Positions 51,406-62,520 of a stretch of DNA of 64,000 bases are shown here, one piece after another. The stretch is from Poecilobothrus nobilitatus (lineage: Eukaryota; Arthropoda; Insecta; Diptera; Dolichopodidae). The notes beneath the pieces were generated by a model that saw only the letters and a list, made by a program, of their open reading frames with translations, searched no databases and had not been told where the DNA came from. The DNA lies in NCBI GenBank assembly GCA_947095535.1, contig OX352774.1, positions 42,052,496 to 42,116,495 on the forward strand. The letters are read 5' to 3'. Made by a program: the position numbers and the translations under genes. How positions within the stretch are numbered: the stretch's first letter is position 1; each line of letters opens with the position of its first letter.

Positions 51406-52069
51406 TTTTACATGTAACCCTTTTGTTTGCATGTGTTTGCATACTTTTAGGCAAAGTTTAAAGGAAAATCAAATCTTTTCCAGAATATTATCGTGCAATA
51501 ATAAATTAATTGGAATTCAAAAGTTGAACATTATCTGAAAAGTATTAATTGAGAAATATCCGATTGATTTAATAATATATTTTGTGATATGAATGTTATA
51601 TATTATTTCTCATAAATAAGATCTTATGTAATAGTCTTCGAAGAAATGGTAAATCAATATAAGCTGAACAACACTAATGATATTGATTAGAAAAGTAAAG
51701 ATACTTTAATTTTTCTAATCCGATAATAGCTATTTACAATAAAATAAAATCTGTATAAAATATTTTTTATCCAATACTGTATTAGATATAATTTTTATGT
51801 ACATGTAAAATGTGTGAATATTACAAAGATTCAAATCAAATTCTTTTACAGTTAATTCACATAAAATTAAGATTCTTTGAGCTTTGACTTTTAAATCCGA
51901 AATTAAATAGAAATAGAAAAAAATTAAAAACAAAGGATAGAAAAATGAAATAAGAAAAAAATGTGATAATTAAACTTAATGCAAAAATATAAAAATTAGG
52001 AAAGGATTGAAAAAGTTTCAAAGGATTTCATTTTTAGCACATTTTTCAAAAAAAATTTGAAGAACTTGC
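51406..52069. other. Gene-free AT-rich region
   Basis: Nothing recognised beyond scattered A/T runs; the minus-strand frame at 51730-51933 is low-complexity. Confidence 0.55.
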
Positions 52070-52400
52070 TTATAAGTTTCACTCTATCCGTTGATTGGAT
52101 CATCTTTTCGTTCGTCTCGTTTCTCTGTCTGTTTACAAAACTTCTACACTTTTTAAGATAGAAAAACGCAATTTTAATAATGAATAGAATTTTTTTGTGG
52201 AATGAAGCTATTAGGGTAAAAAATTTTTCAATTTAATTTAATTTTTTTTAGACACCTGTAACTGTCCAAAATTTTACAAAATAATAGCGAAAAATTAAAG
52301 CTTCAATATTGTATTTTTAAATGCGTAAATAGGTTTTCTTGATTATTTAGAGTTTTTTTTAAAACTGAAGAAAAGATCCTTTGATGTCCTAAGGAAACTT
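52070..52400 (+). repeat. Family 1 repeat, decayed copy
   Basis: 'tcactctatccgttgattgg', 'ttcgttcgtctcgtttctctg' in a T/C-rich run and 'tctgtttacaaaacttct' match the start of the copy at 61.66 kb. 'cacctgtaact' and 'aaagcttcaatattgta' match the end of the copy at 47.9 kb. Confidence 0.5.
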
Positions 52401-53100
52401 AAAAATTTTTTTTGTAAATCACAATATTCTAAACTGCTTTTATTGTCTTTTGGAAAATATGCACTTTTAAAAACTTTTGGTTTACATTCTTCCTTGTTAT
52501 TTTTATCCTTTCACATATATACTTCTGTATGAATATTTATATTTATTTGAAGGAATTTAATATAATATGTAAATATCTGTGGCTTTATGATGTTATACCA
52601 AAGAGGTTAATTCGAAAATGCAGAAAAAACTTTAAATTATAAAAAAATTATTAGATTTTCGAAAACATGTAAATATTAATAGATATAATGGAAAACACTC
52701 TACTGAATATAGAATTTTTTAATAATTGATAGATAGAGCAGAGTATAATAAAAATTAAAATTAATTAATTTCTTTTTATTCTATGAAAATTAATTGATGA
52801 AATTCTTGGAAAAGTCCTAATGGATGCAAAGATAAATTTATAATAAAAATTATTTTTAAAGATAATTGCAAAAATTTTCGTTGCAAATAATTTCATATTT
52901 TTTCTAAGTAAATATTTTTATATTATGGAGTTTTTAAGGTCCAGGAAAAGCTTTATTGAAATTTTTTTTTGTATTTTATTTGCATTTAATTTTTTTTTTT
53001 TATATTTCAATTAAATGAAATTTTTTTTATTAATCATATCAATCACTTATACATTAACTCATTTATTTGTAAAAAAAAAAACTACTTCTTAGCGGATTTT
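52401..53100. other. Gene-free AT-rich region
   Basis: No ORF, RNA or repeat recognised. Many T runs of 8-15 occur near 52960-53030. Confidence 0.5.
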
Positions 53101-53109
53101 CCAAAATTT

Positions 53110-53290
53110 GAAAATATGGTTAATAGTTTCGTTTTGGTCGTCTGTTCGCTCGTTTGTTTCGAAAACTGCTACACGGAAATCATGGAAAGATCTTTCAAAA
53201 AACAATAATGTTGTAGAACAAGTTTTTCATGTATATGAACTCATTACAAAACTACAGTTTCCTAAAGTTAGAATTAGCTATATTTTACAT
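53110..53290 (+). repeat. Family 1 repeat, decayed copy
   Basis: 'tggtcgtctgttcgctcgtt' and 'aataatgttgtagaacaag' followed by 'cattac' correspond to 'ctgtccgtccatctgtt' and 'aatgttgtagaacaac' at 61.69-61.80 kb. An open frame of 107 codons (53108-53431) crosses this repeat and is not conserved in other copies. Confidence 0.45.
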
Positions 53291-53445
53291 ATTTGTATAT
53301 CTCATGTTCTGCTTAACATTTTTCGAATCGACCTTATTTCCATTTTCAAAATATTTCGTTTTTCTTTTGATATTGACATCTTTGCAATACGAAGGATTCC
53401 GATTGAAGTAGATATGTGGGTATATATTTAAAAAATAATAAACAG

Positions 53446-53890
53446 AGATTTTAGATACGAAATCAGAGTTATACGCTTTTCCTAAAATACTTATACATAA
53501 TAATTGTATAAGTGAGATTCTGAATTAGGAGGAATTTTAGAGGTAGTTTCCAAATCAGGTTGTTCCGTTTTTCCAATATTTATATATAAGTATATGCGGG
53601 GTGAATTAGATACGCTTTTAGAGTTGCTTACAAAATCAGGGTTATACGCTTTCTCCAGAATATGCAGATACATAAATCCACCTTTAAAATCCTTCCTAAT
53701 TCATATTCTCTGATAAATATACATAAATATAAATATTTTGGAAAAAGCGGACAACACTTATTTTGAATTCAACTCTAACACCGTTCATAATTCATAATTT
53801 TTAAATATTTTGGGAAAATGCAATACTCTGATTTTGATTCCTACTCTAAAATCTCTCTTAATTCAGAATCTTGCAAATATGCAAAATATT
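53446..53890. repeat. Foldback (inverted) cluster of a short repeat, family 3
   Basis: Direct units of about 75-85 bp at roughly 53446, 53514 and 53598 contain 'gattctgaattagga', 'ttttaga' and 'aaatcagggttatacgcttt'. From about 53678 the same units run inverted: 'aaaatccttcctaattcat', then 'gattttgattcctactctaa' and 'tctcttaattcagaatct' at about 53830-53871. The two arms could form a long imperfect hairpin centred near 53677. A single further unit lies at about 57481-57575. Confidence 0.7.
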
Positions 53891-54003
53891 TCATAGTTCA
53901 TAGGGAATCTTTTAAACTTAATTTTTAAAAAACAAAAATTTTTTATTCATACATGACATGAGGTAAACATGACATATTCAGTATGACTTAAGATATAAAA
54001 ATT
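53891..54003. other. Spacer before the retroelement fragment
   Basis: AT-rich and non-coding; the 5' boundary of the following fragment may lie anywhere from about 53980 to 54020. Confidence 0.4.
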
Positions 54004-54260
54004 TGAAAATAGAATTTTTTCAAACTTCGAGTGCACAGGATTCTTGTTCTAACGAGATTAAAAGTTTGATGCCTTCTCTCAAAGTATTCCAAAGAGAAAC
54101 AAGGAGAGCCTCTGTTGCCCATCCCTATGTAGTTCAAATTCCCAGATGGCATAATTCGCCTTATGGAAATTCGTTTGTAGTACGAATATCGCGAATGTGG
54201 AACCATCTTCCACCTCATGTGTTCCCCAGAATCGGTGATGATTACATTTACAACGTGTAA
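54004..54260 (+). pseudogene. C-terminal RT tail of a non-LTR element
   Basis: About 80 codons, read after a TTG and with no ATG, contain the conserved tail found after the RT thumb in jockey/CR1/R1-type polyproteins: VFQRETRRASVAHPYVV at about residues 28-44, a basic/aromatic stretch, and SRMWNHLPPHVFP at about 63-75. The pattern '(R)T.R.....HP..V........F..R..R.WN.LP..VFP' is what I recognise. The RT catalytic core is absent (5' truncation). The frame ends at a TAA at 54258-54260, and continuing residues such as KFNVYIKQL suggest that this stop may be a mutation. It is non-functional. Confidence 0.65.
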
Positions 54261-54494
54261 AAATTCAATGTGTATATTAAACAACTTTGTTTTCATTCCC
54301 TAACTCATCTTCCTCTGACCAGGCAATACATTAGTACTAAAGGTCGCATAACCTATTGTCTGGTCAAAAAAAAGGAGGTGGTGTTTAGTGGGTTAAAGTC
54401 CCACACATTCATAGAGCACTCGTGCTCGTTTTCACTCCTTTATATGATCGATGATTTCCTCGCATTCCCTACCCTCGCAAAAAAAAAAAAAAAC
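54004..54494 (+). mobile_element. 5'-truncated non-LTR retrotransposon (3' end with poly(A))
   Basis: It comprises the last part of a reverse-transcriptase ORF, about 220 bp of 3' untranslated sequence and an uninterrupted A run at 54479-54494. Base composition is visibly less AT-rich than the flanks, as expected for a recent arrival. In the 3' region 'aggcaatacatt' and 'cctattgtctggtc' are distinctive. It belongs to a different family from the 6-9 kb element because the C-terminal proteins differ. 5' truncation is usual for target-primed insertion. Confidence 0.65.
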
Positions 54495-55295
54495 AGTACA
54501 GTAATGGATTGAGTTACATAAAGCGCTTCCAACTTTTTTTATGATGATTCCAACTTTTTTATGATTTTAACCAATGAATGGTTAAAATTCCATTGCTTAA
54601 TTCTAAACGGAGGGGGGCGAACGAACAGAACAAAACAAATTTTATCCAAATGTTTTTTTGAAAATGTACTAAAACTAGTTTTGCTATCATTAATTATATT
54701 ATTTTTTATTTTTATTTGAAGGACCTTTTGTTTCTTTATATTGAAAATAAAAAAAAATCTTTTGAATTAAACTTGAAAGAGAAAAAATAGAATTTGTTTT
54801 CAATTATTAATAAAAAATATTATAAAGGGCTAAAATATAATTTCATAGTTTTCATTTTGGTTAAAAAAAGAAGGTATTTGTGTACTCTACCAAACTATAA
54901 TGTTGTTAGCATGAATAATATATACAATAAAATATTTTTATTTAAATGATTTGCATTTGTTTGCCACTTGTTGTCGCTAGTCGTCACTGATGGTTACAGT
55001 CAATAGTTTATCACTTTGTTATTATTTGCTTTTATTCATTTTGTGACTTTTTGTTTTACTTTACAAAATTCTCCTTCAAAAATCTTCTAAGATTTTTTGG
55101 TCTCGTATGTATGTGAAACAGATGGTTTCATATGTATAAGGAATTGGTCTGGATATTATTGATATTTTTTTTTATAGTAAAATTACTATGCAATTGTATC
55201 CATTTTCTACAAAACACTTCAGTTTCATTTAAGTCAATTTTTGTTTGAGTGGTTTTGAACATCTGAGTATAAAGGTGCTTAATAAATTTCATGTA
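54495..55295. other. Gene-free AT-rich region
   Basis: A short imperfect tandem 'ttccaacttttttatga' lies at about 54528-54562, and a G-run 'ggagggggcgaac' near 54608. The minus-strand frame 55128-55367 overlaps the next repeat and has no support. Confidence 0.55.
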
Positions 55296-55714
55296 ACGGT
55301 TATCATAATATTTAATCTGTAAATGACAGACATTTAAAACCCTTTTACTCAATGATTTACCAACCAACTTTCATTTTTTTCTTTTTAAATGATAAATATT
55401 CAGTACATCCATCTTACAAAATTAATATTTTTCCAAAATTTTCTGATTTTCATTAATAATTTTCCATTTTTATAAAAAACCCATGTAAAGTATATACATA
55501 TGTATCATATAATATGTATAATCTATACCTATAATATACATATTCAAAAACGACGCTCTTTTATTCCGTTGAATTTTAAATTTTGTTTTGTTGTTTTTGC
55601 TTTTTGTTTTTTTTCTAAAAACATAAAAAAATTTTTTAAATATAGTTTGCATGGTGGGAAATAGAAATTTCACAATATAATTGAATATAAACGTCGAAAC
55701 TTCAGTGGGGAGTT

Positions 55715-55801
55715 TGGTGCAGTGGTAGAGTGGCCGTTTCTTAAACTTTAGAAGTCTTTAGTTTGCAAGTTCGATTCTTTTCTATTTTTTTTTTTTTTTT
55801 A
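55715..55801 (+). other. tRNA-like unit 1 (A-box, B-box, T-run)
   Basis: A-box 'tggtgcagtgg' (55715-55725) fits TRGYNNARNNG exactly and is followed by 'tagagtgg' as in a tRNA D-arm. B-box-like 'agttcgattct' (55768-55778) matches GGTTCGANTCC at 9 of 11. The box spacing is 53 bases, as in tRNAs with a long variable arm. A long T-run from about 55785 would terminate RNA polymerase III. The acceptor and anticodon stems do not pair convincingly, so I do not call a functional tRNA. Confidence 0.4.
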
Positions 55802-56088
55802 TTTCTAATATTTTATACGAAATAAATTCTTACATATCATAATATTTAATATCATAATATTTAATCTGTAAATGACAGACATTTAAAACCCTTTTACTCA
55901 ATGATTTACCAAACAACTTTGATTTTTTTACCTATATTATACATATTCAAAAAAGACGCTCTTTGATTCCGTTAAATTTTTGTTTAATTTTTCTTTTCGA
56001 TTAAAAATTTTAAAATATTGGTTGTATGGTAGGAGTAGGAATTTCACAATATAACTGAATATAGACATTACAATTTTAGTTTAGTGTT

Positions 56089-56169
56089 TAGTACAGCGGT
56101 AGAGTGTGGGGTTATTAATAGTTGCTTTTTGATTTTGGAAGTTCGATTCAGTTCTGTTTTTTTTTTTTT
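56089..56169 (+). other. tRNA-like unit 2 (A-box, B-box, T-run)
   Basis: This is the duplicate of the unit near 55.7 kb. A-box 'tagtacagcgg' (56089-56099) again fits the consensus exactly. B-box-like 'agttcgattca' (56140-56150) matches at 9 of 11, with 51-base spacing and a T-run at 56157-56169. The middle has diverged strongly from unit 1 while both boxes are kept. It is either a decayed tRNA/SINE head or a chance pattern. Confidence 0.4.
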
Positions 56170-56270
56170 ATATTTTAAACGAAATAAATTCTTACATATC
56201 ATAATATCATCATAATATTTAATCTGTATTGATAGACATTTAAAACCCTTTTGCTCAATGATTTACCATC

Positions 56271-57138
56271 TTAGGCTTCTTATAATATATAAATATATAA
56301 TAGGTATATATTGAGTTTCCAATACTCAATAAATCAAGGGCAACTTCTAAAAGATAATAATAATCGTGTTTTTACAAAAAATTTCATTTGCAAAGAAATT
56401 TTAAATTCATAAAGGCTTTAATTATTGAAAATTGTATTTTTACATTTTAAATAAAATCATAAAGAAACGATACTGTATATATTGTTAATTAAAACACTAT
56501 ATTGCTAATTAAAACACCTCGAATTTCGAGGGGCGGGCGAATACTAGTTGTATATTAATTTATGAATTAACCTGTCAAAATTTATTTTTATAAAATTGAA
56601 ATAAAAAATAAATCAAAAATAAAAAGTAATTTTCCCTAAAAATATGTCTATATCTTATTTACATTTTTATTTATATATTTTTATTTTATCAAAAGTTAAA
56701 TTTTCTTTAGAATACTTTATAAATAAAATCAAAATAAAGAATTTTTTTTCTTGATTTATTTTTAGGAGAAAATAATAAAAGTTATTTTTAATTAATTATA
56801 AATATAGTTATGAAAGTTTAATTATCTTCATAGTATTTTTACAGCCCTTTAATGAAGTAAATTTGTTGTAAGATTTTATTAAATTTTTTTTTATATTCTA
56901 AAAATGAAAAATTTTTATTTAAATAGATTATTAATTATTTAAGAAGCTTTTGTGAATCTGGCATTCTTCTTACTACACACTATAATATATTTGTCGGAAA
57001 TATATTCATACAAACTTTAATTTAGCCTTTAATTCGGAGTATAAAATTAAATAGTTAGTATAGGTTTGTTTCAGGTCAGTTACAATTTTACCTATTAATA
57101 TTTTAAATATTTCGTTTGAAATGCAATATACAAATATA
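56271..57138. other. Gene-free AT-rich region
   Basis: No gene or repeat recognised. A short GC-rich patch 'cgaatttcgaggggcgggcg' lies at about 56519-56538. Confidence 0.5.
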
Positions 57139-57890
57139 GGGAACCGGCCATTTGGCAACTGGACAGTTTAGCGAAAGACATTTCGCAAAAAAGATACTTA
57201 GCAAAAAGGCATTAGGAAAATGGGTAGTTAGCAAAAGGACATTTAACAAGTGGGTACTTTGCAACTTGGACATTCAACAATTTTTACAATTAGACACTTC
57301 GAAGATGGCAAGATGCGACACTTAACAACTTTCACAAGGGGACATTTTGCCGTTTTTAGCAATCAACAATATAATTTTCGACAGTGTATTTAAACTATAA
57401 CGAACTCTTAAGTTATATTACATATGGGATGTACATAATCTACGTATAAAACTTTATGATTTTTAATTTTTTTTAATTGATGGATTCTGAATTAGGACGG
57501 ATTTTACAGTTTGATTCAAAATCAGAGTATCACCTTTTTCCACACTATTTATATATATCTATATGTTACCTGTTATATATCTATACGTCAAAGACTTATT
57601 TAGTTTAAAATATTTTCATTTTTGAAGTTTAAAATAATTGTGCGAAAATAATGGAAATAAATTGTTATTATTTTTAATTCCCTTAACAATTGGACATTTG
57701 GCAACTTTTATTTGTGTGATGCCTACATAAATAAAAGTTGCCAAATGTTAATTAATGCCCAGTTGCTAAATGTCCTTTTGCTAACTGTCCATTTTGCTAA
57801 ATGACTCTTTGTTAAGTGTCTCTTTTGCGAAATTATTACTGATCCACTGATGTCCAGTTACCATGTGTAAGTTGCCAAGTGTACCGCACC
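57139..57890. mobile_element. Foldback element with arms of short internal repeats (family 4)
   Basis: The left arm (about 57139-57360) consists of degenerate units such as 'catttggcaactggaca', 'catttcgcaaaa' and 'acttagcaaaaagg'. The right arm (about 57676-57890) holds the inverse, for example 'gttgccaaatg', 'ttgctaaatgtcc', 'ttttgctaactgtcc' and 'aagttgccaagtgtaccgc'. Terminal sequences match as inverted repeats (cggccatttggcaact against cggtacacttggcaact read on the other strand). The centre (57361-57675) is AT-rich and includes a family 3 unit at 57481-57575. No transposase is seen. The structure resembles foldback or MITE elements. Confidence 0.7.
57481..57575 (+). repeat. Family 3 unit nested in the foldback element
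   Basis: 'ggattctgaattagga', 'ggattttaca', 'ttcaaaatcagagta' and 'ctttttcca' align with the units at 53446-53675. It is a solitary copy. Confidence 0.6.
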
Positions 57891-57911
57891 CAGAAATATA
57901 ATATGATATAT

Positions 57912-59490
57912 AAAAACGTAGAGGAGTTTATAGTTGATTGTTAACTCTAAGATATCCGTACGAACATAACTTATCCTGTTATAGCTTTTGCTGAACATAT
58001 GGGTAATATATGCTGTTAACCATAAAATTTAATCATCTTTTACAAAATTTCAGATACCTATACCTAGACTTTATTAAGTATAGAGATGTATTTAGATAAA
58101 ATTTGAAATTCTATGACAGCTTTTCGAACCTGCTACTCGAACCTGCTGCTACGGGTACGAAAAAATACAAATATTCTGTCTGTTTTGTGTTTTCTGTGAC
58201 TTCCGAAACCACTTCCAATATTGTAACTAAGTTAAGAAAAAGTAGGTGCTACTGTTTGTTCGGTTATATTATTCCCTTCTGATATTTGTGCAAATTAAAG
58301 ATTTGTTATGTTTACATTATCCTTACTAATCAGTTTGACCGAATGAGTTCAAACTAGAAGAGTTATCTTTTGCTGAAAAGTTTTCAACTCAACCAAACTT
58401 TTTTTTTCTTTTAATACAATTTAAACTTTTCTATAACTTTTCTCTAAATTTATGGGAAATTTTCGACAATACTCGCAGACTGAGATTTTCGATATTAATG
58501 GTACTTGAACAATACCACATAATTCCAGGTGGTATAAATAAAAACTGTTACCTTCATGATTAAATGTACATTACAAGTTGTATATATTCTTACAGTTGTC
58601 TCATAGTTAAGTTAACAAATGATTATAACATGACTAATATATTATTTAACATCATTTACTAACACACTAACACTTGTAAATGATGAATTAATAAGTTAAT
58701 TAAAATATTTTACAAAATGAATAATAAAAAAAACAAGATGCATGTATTAACCAAAATGTCTAATACAAATATAATTAAAAAAAAATACGAAGAGAGTGTA
58801 TACTTACCTATACCAACTTTAGGATAATTACACTAGCATAATATTTAAATACTATTTCGGCTAAATTTAATGATCTTACATAAAATTCTGGATACTTAAG
58901 TACCGAGATATAATTATGTATATGACAGCTACTCGAGCCCGCTACGTTACACCAATCAGATTTCATAGAAATTATTGCCATAAGACTTGATCATCTTTGA
59001 AAAAATTTCAGATATCTAACCCAGTTCAATATACCAAAATGGGAACAGAATTTCAGATATCTAACCTAGTTCAATACCAAAATGGGACAGAATATATTTC
59101 GCTAGATGAATCATATTTTGCATAAGTCGTTCGAACAAAATTTAACTTCTTTCGAGAAAATTGAAGGTATCCATCTTATTTAATTATTGAGTTATGGGCA
59201 TATAAAAAACAAAGATTTTTGAGAGCTACTCGAATGTGTCTACCGAACTAGTTCCATTTGTTACCTGTATTATATAAAAATAAAATATTATAAAATTTTG
59301 ATTTGAAAAATTTGAAATATCGTGCTGGCGAATGGACGGGCAAACGTACAAATAACTAAATCGACTTACAAATCAATTCTGAGTAAAAATATATTCACAA
59401 CTTTCTCGTCTCCTTTACAGTGTTAGAAACCTAATAACAAATTTATTATACCCTTAAAACTTATGAACATAGCTATTATAAAAAATGATA
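57912..59490 (+). repeat. Family 2 repeat, decayed and expanded copy
   Basis: It opens with 'gatatccgtacgaac' (counterpart of 'gatacccgtatgaac' at 48854), then 'aatcatcttttacaaaattt' and 'tctatgacagctttt'. It resumes near 58915 with 'atgacagctactcgagcccg', 'aagacttgatcatctttg' and 'cagatatctaac'. It closes with 'aatggacgggcaaacgtac' (about 59332), 'aaatcgactta' and 'attatacccttaaaac'. About 58160-58900 has no counterpart in the other copy and looks like inserted or unrelated DNA. Confidence 0.55.
59005..59091 (+). repeat. Short tandem duplication (45/42 bp)
   Basis: 'atttcagatatctaaccca' ... 'caaaatgggaacaga' (59005-59049) is directly repeated with few changes at 59050-59091. Confidence 0.85.
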
Positions 59491-61654
59491 TTAAAAAGGT
59501 ATTGTCATGGTTCTTAAATTCAAAAACTGTTCTCTAAAATATCTTCTAAAATTATATGAAAACTTAATTGCAAAATACAGTTTTATAAATTTTTCAGAAT
59601 TTCAAAAGATTATTTAAAAATTCTAAGAATTATATTTGTTAAAAATCGAAACAGCGTGATACTATAAAATTAATTTCATATCATATGCATTTCTATGTAT
59701 TATACCCGCTTTATTTTCATGGAAAAAATATAAAACACGTAAAAACTTTTCCTTTTTTCCTTTTTTTTTTTTTTTTTTGAAACTCTAGAGGAAAATATTA
59801 ATTTTGCACTAAGTTTAAGTTTTAAACAAGAAAATATGTTCTATTAGTGGGGTTTACTTTATTAAAAATATTTAGTTTCACTAAATACAGTAACAAGAAA
59901 ATCTAAAGAAAACGTTTTCTATAAAATTTTTGCATCTTTTTGATAATTATTTGGGATAAAATTAAATATAATATATATGCAGTTATTCTTTCTTCCGGGT
60001 TGTTAGGTTTTCTTTTCTATATGTACATACTACGTAAGTAGTAAAATGTAATTTTCTTTTTTCTTTAATTTTTTTCTCTTTTTATAACAGATAATTTTAA
60101 TATTTTATATCCTAATTTAAATATCTCTTGAATTTTTAAGACTTTTAATTTAATATCAAGTATCTACTTGTAAAAAGTTTTTCCATTAAAATGAAAAAAA
60201 TAAAAGATAATAAAATTAAATTTTCGGATCTTTTGCACCAAAATGTTTTTTCTTTTACTGAATTTTTGTACCTGTTCCACACAAATGGAATAAAGCATAA
60301 AAATAAAAGTGTTTGGTAGCATAGTTTACTTATTATCTTTTTTTGTTTTAATTTAAAGTACAATATTCTTTTTATAATTTATATGTATTTTGTTTCAAAA
60401 ATGCATTTTCTTTCTTTATACTCCAGTTTCATTTATGAAATAATATTATGTATATGTGTATGTGTTAACTCTTAATTTTTTCAATCATAATTGAAATATT
60501 CTACAATAGTTTCATTAAGATTTATTAGTTGAATGGTTTTTATATTGCTTTAGTGAGATCAATTTTATGATTCTTCCAAAAGTCATATGGGGGGTTCTTA
60601 TTTTTCAAAACTTTCAGTATCATTTTGCATTACTTTACAAACCTTTTTTAGAATAATATTTTTATGAAGAAAAATAATGAAAACTATACATTTTCTTCAA
60701 TTTTAAGCAAACTTTATACAAATATTAGTTAAACTTGTTTTATAAATATCTTATAGGAATAAACATTTTGTTTTAAATAAATAAAACAAATAACATCTCT
60801 ACTCAAAGTTTACCAATGCAAAAGGAAGTGTGCTCCTAGATATGCTTATCCCTTCGCTGAAGAACTATTAAAATTGTGTAGCACAATTAATTAAAATTCA
60901 TTAGTCATATGTTATCGTAAGTGTCCCCTTAAGCTGGTAATTCAAATTTGTACGATTTAATAAAGTTTCGGAAAACTATTAACATATAATATTTCTTTAA
61001 AATATCTTTTCAAATTTCGGCCCTATCATATACGTAATCCTAAATTTATCAAACCCCATTTTCTCAAATATCTATCCCATATAGAAAATGAAACTGTCAT
61101 TCTATTAATGTTCCATTATATGATTTGCTTGGGAGCTGTACTTTTGTTCAACTCTACAATATGGAAGAAACATGCGCCAACACAAAGAAACACATAAAAA
61201 GTATATTTATAAGATTGACATACTGGGTAAATTTTAAATGTCATTTCTTTATTTCAAATGCTGTAGAAATTTTGTAAACATACTGCCGAATAGATTGAAA
61301 CTACTCAAGATTCAAAGGATCAAGATCAAAGGTTTATATAAAAAATTATTTAAAAAAAAAAAGTATTATAATATAAAAGTACTACTAGTTAATACTAATA
61401 ATGCACAATTTTAAATTCTTAATTTGGTAATTGCTACTAATGAGTTTTACTATCATCTTTCTTTTAGTTCTTTAAATTTAAAACTTTAAAACTTTATTTT
61501 TCAAAAGGTGAGTTTGTGTTTCGGTTATATTGCCGGTTTCGGTTTGTTACCTTAAAACAATTTTGGTTCAAATTTAAGCTACATTGATGTATTGAATAAT
61601 ATTGAAGACATATTAGGGACAATCCCTATTGATAACACAATAACAAATGTGCCT
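59491..61654. other. Gene-free AT-rich region
   Basis: Two kilobases with no ORF worth reporting (the 72-codon minus-strand frame at 60145-60363 is low complexity), no RNA-like fold and no repeat match seen. An 18-T run is at 59761-59778. A pure AT spacer, or repeats too old to recognise. Confidence 0.5.
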
Positions 61655-62060
61655 ATTAGTTTCACTCTGTTCGACCGTCCGGCCGTTCGCCTGTCCGTCC
61701 ATCTGTTTACAAAACTTCTTTAACCATGGGTAGATCTCATAAAAAAATTAATGTTGTAGAACAACTTTTCATATAACCCCATCCATTACGGAGCTGCAGC
61801 CCCTCCAACTTTATAATTTTTAAATGTATAAACATTTTTTTTAATCTGAAAACACAATTCGGCTGGAATTTTCTTTATATTTATAAATCAATATCAAAAT
61901 TATATATGTTTTTTAAATTTACTATTTTAATTTACCATTATGCAAAACCCAAATTTTGTATGATTCATAACCTTCTACCTTCATAACTCCGGCATGGTTT
62001 CTATCCATGTTAAAAACGAGGTTTGTAAAATGCTTTATGACTATGAATTAAGAAAAAGTT
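61655..62060 (+). repeat. Family 1 repeat, copy
   Basis: 'tcactctgttcgaccgtcc', 'gcctgtccgtccatctg' and 'tttacaaaacttctt', then 'ccattacggagctgcagccc' and 'aatttaccattatgcaaaac'; the last two align with 47523-47545 and 47691-47710 of the long copy. Confidence 0.55.
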
Positions 62061-62254
62061 AAAATATAGTTGCTAGAAACCTGTAGACAAAATAGTAAAC
62101 CATATTTTGAGTTACCAAACCACTGGTTTTAAAGTCACTTCAATTCGTATCGTTTTAAAGAGTAATTTGGTAGTTACTAAGACGTCATAATTAAGATAAA
62201 TATAAAATATTTCATTTCTTAAAATAAAAGATTAGGTATAGATTATTATTTTGT
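62061..62254. other. Spacer between two family 1 copies
   Basis: AT-rich, nothing recognised. Confidence 0.4.
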
Positions 62255-62520
62255 TATTTCTTCACTTTATCCGTCTATTTATCCGATCATCAGTTTGTCT
62301 GACGTTCATCTGCCCGCTTACATGCTTTAAAAAAACCGTTTGAGATAAAGAAATCAAATTTAACGTCTTAAATTAATAATTATAATCTCATAAAAAAAGT
62401 GATAGTTATAAGGTTCGTTCTATAGACAAGGTTATAAAACAGCTTCTACTAAATCATTTTTTTTTCTTCAACATGAAATAAACTTTAATAAAAACCCTTA
62501 GTTTTGCATAATGCCTTATT
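62255..62520 (+). repeat. Family 1 repeat, strongly decayed copy
   Basis: 'cttcactttatccgtctatt' and 'gacgttcatctgcccgctta' retain the periodic CCGT-like run at the family start; the remainder is only loosely similar. Confidence 0.35.

Larger units (their letters stand above)
55296..56270. repeat. Tandemly repeated segment carrying tRNA-like units
   Basis: The block 'aatatttaatctgtaaatga' with 'cagacatttaaaaccctttt' and 'ctcaatgatttacca' appears at about 55307, 55856 and 56214. Between blocks run 'acgctctttgattccgtt' (about 55553 and 55957), 'atttcacaatata', a tRNA-like stretch, a T-run, and 'tacgaaataaattcttacat'. Unit lengths are about 550 and 360 bp; the longer has about 190 bp extra near 55380-55500. 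The last block is partial. Sequence identity between units is high enough that the duplication must be fairly recent. Confidence 0.8.

Noticed and set aside
53108..53431. 107-codon ORF
   Set aside because: It crosses a decayed dispersed repeat and has no domain; other copies of the repeat do not keep the frame.
55128..55367. 79-codon minus-strand ORF
   Set aside because: It overlaps the first block of a tandem repeat; the later copies of the block show no conserved frame.
55715..55801. Functional tRNA gene
   Set aside because: Boxes are present, but acceptor, anticodon and T stems do not pair well enough; kept only as tRNA-like.
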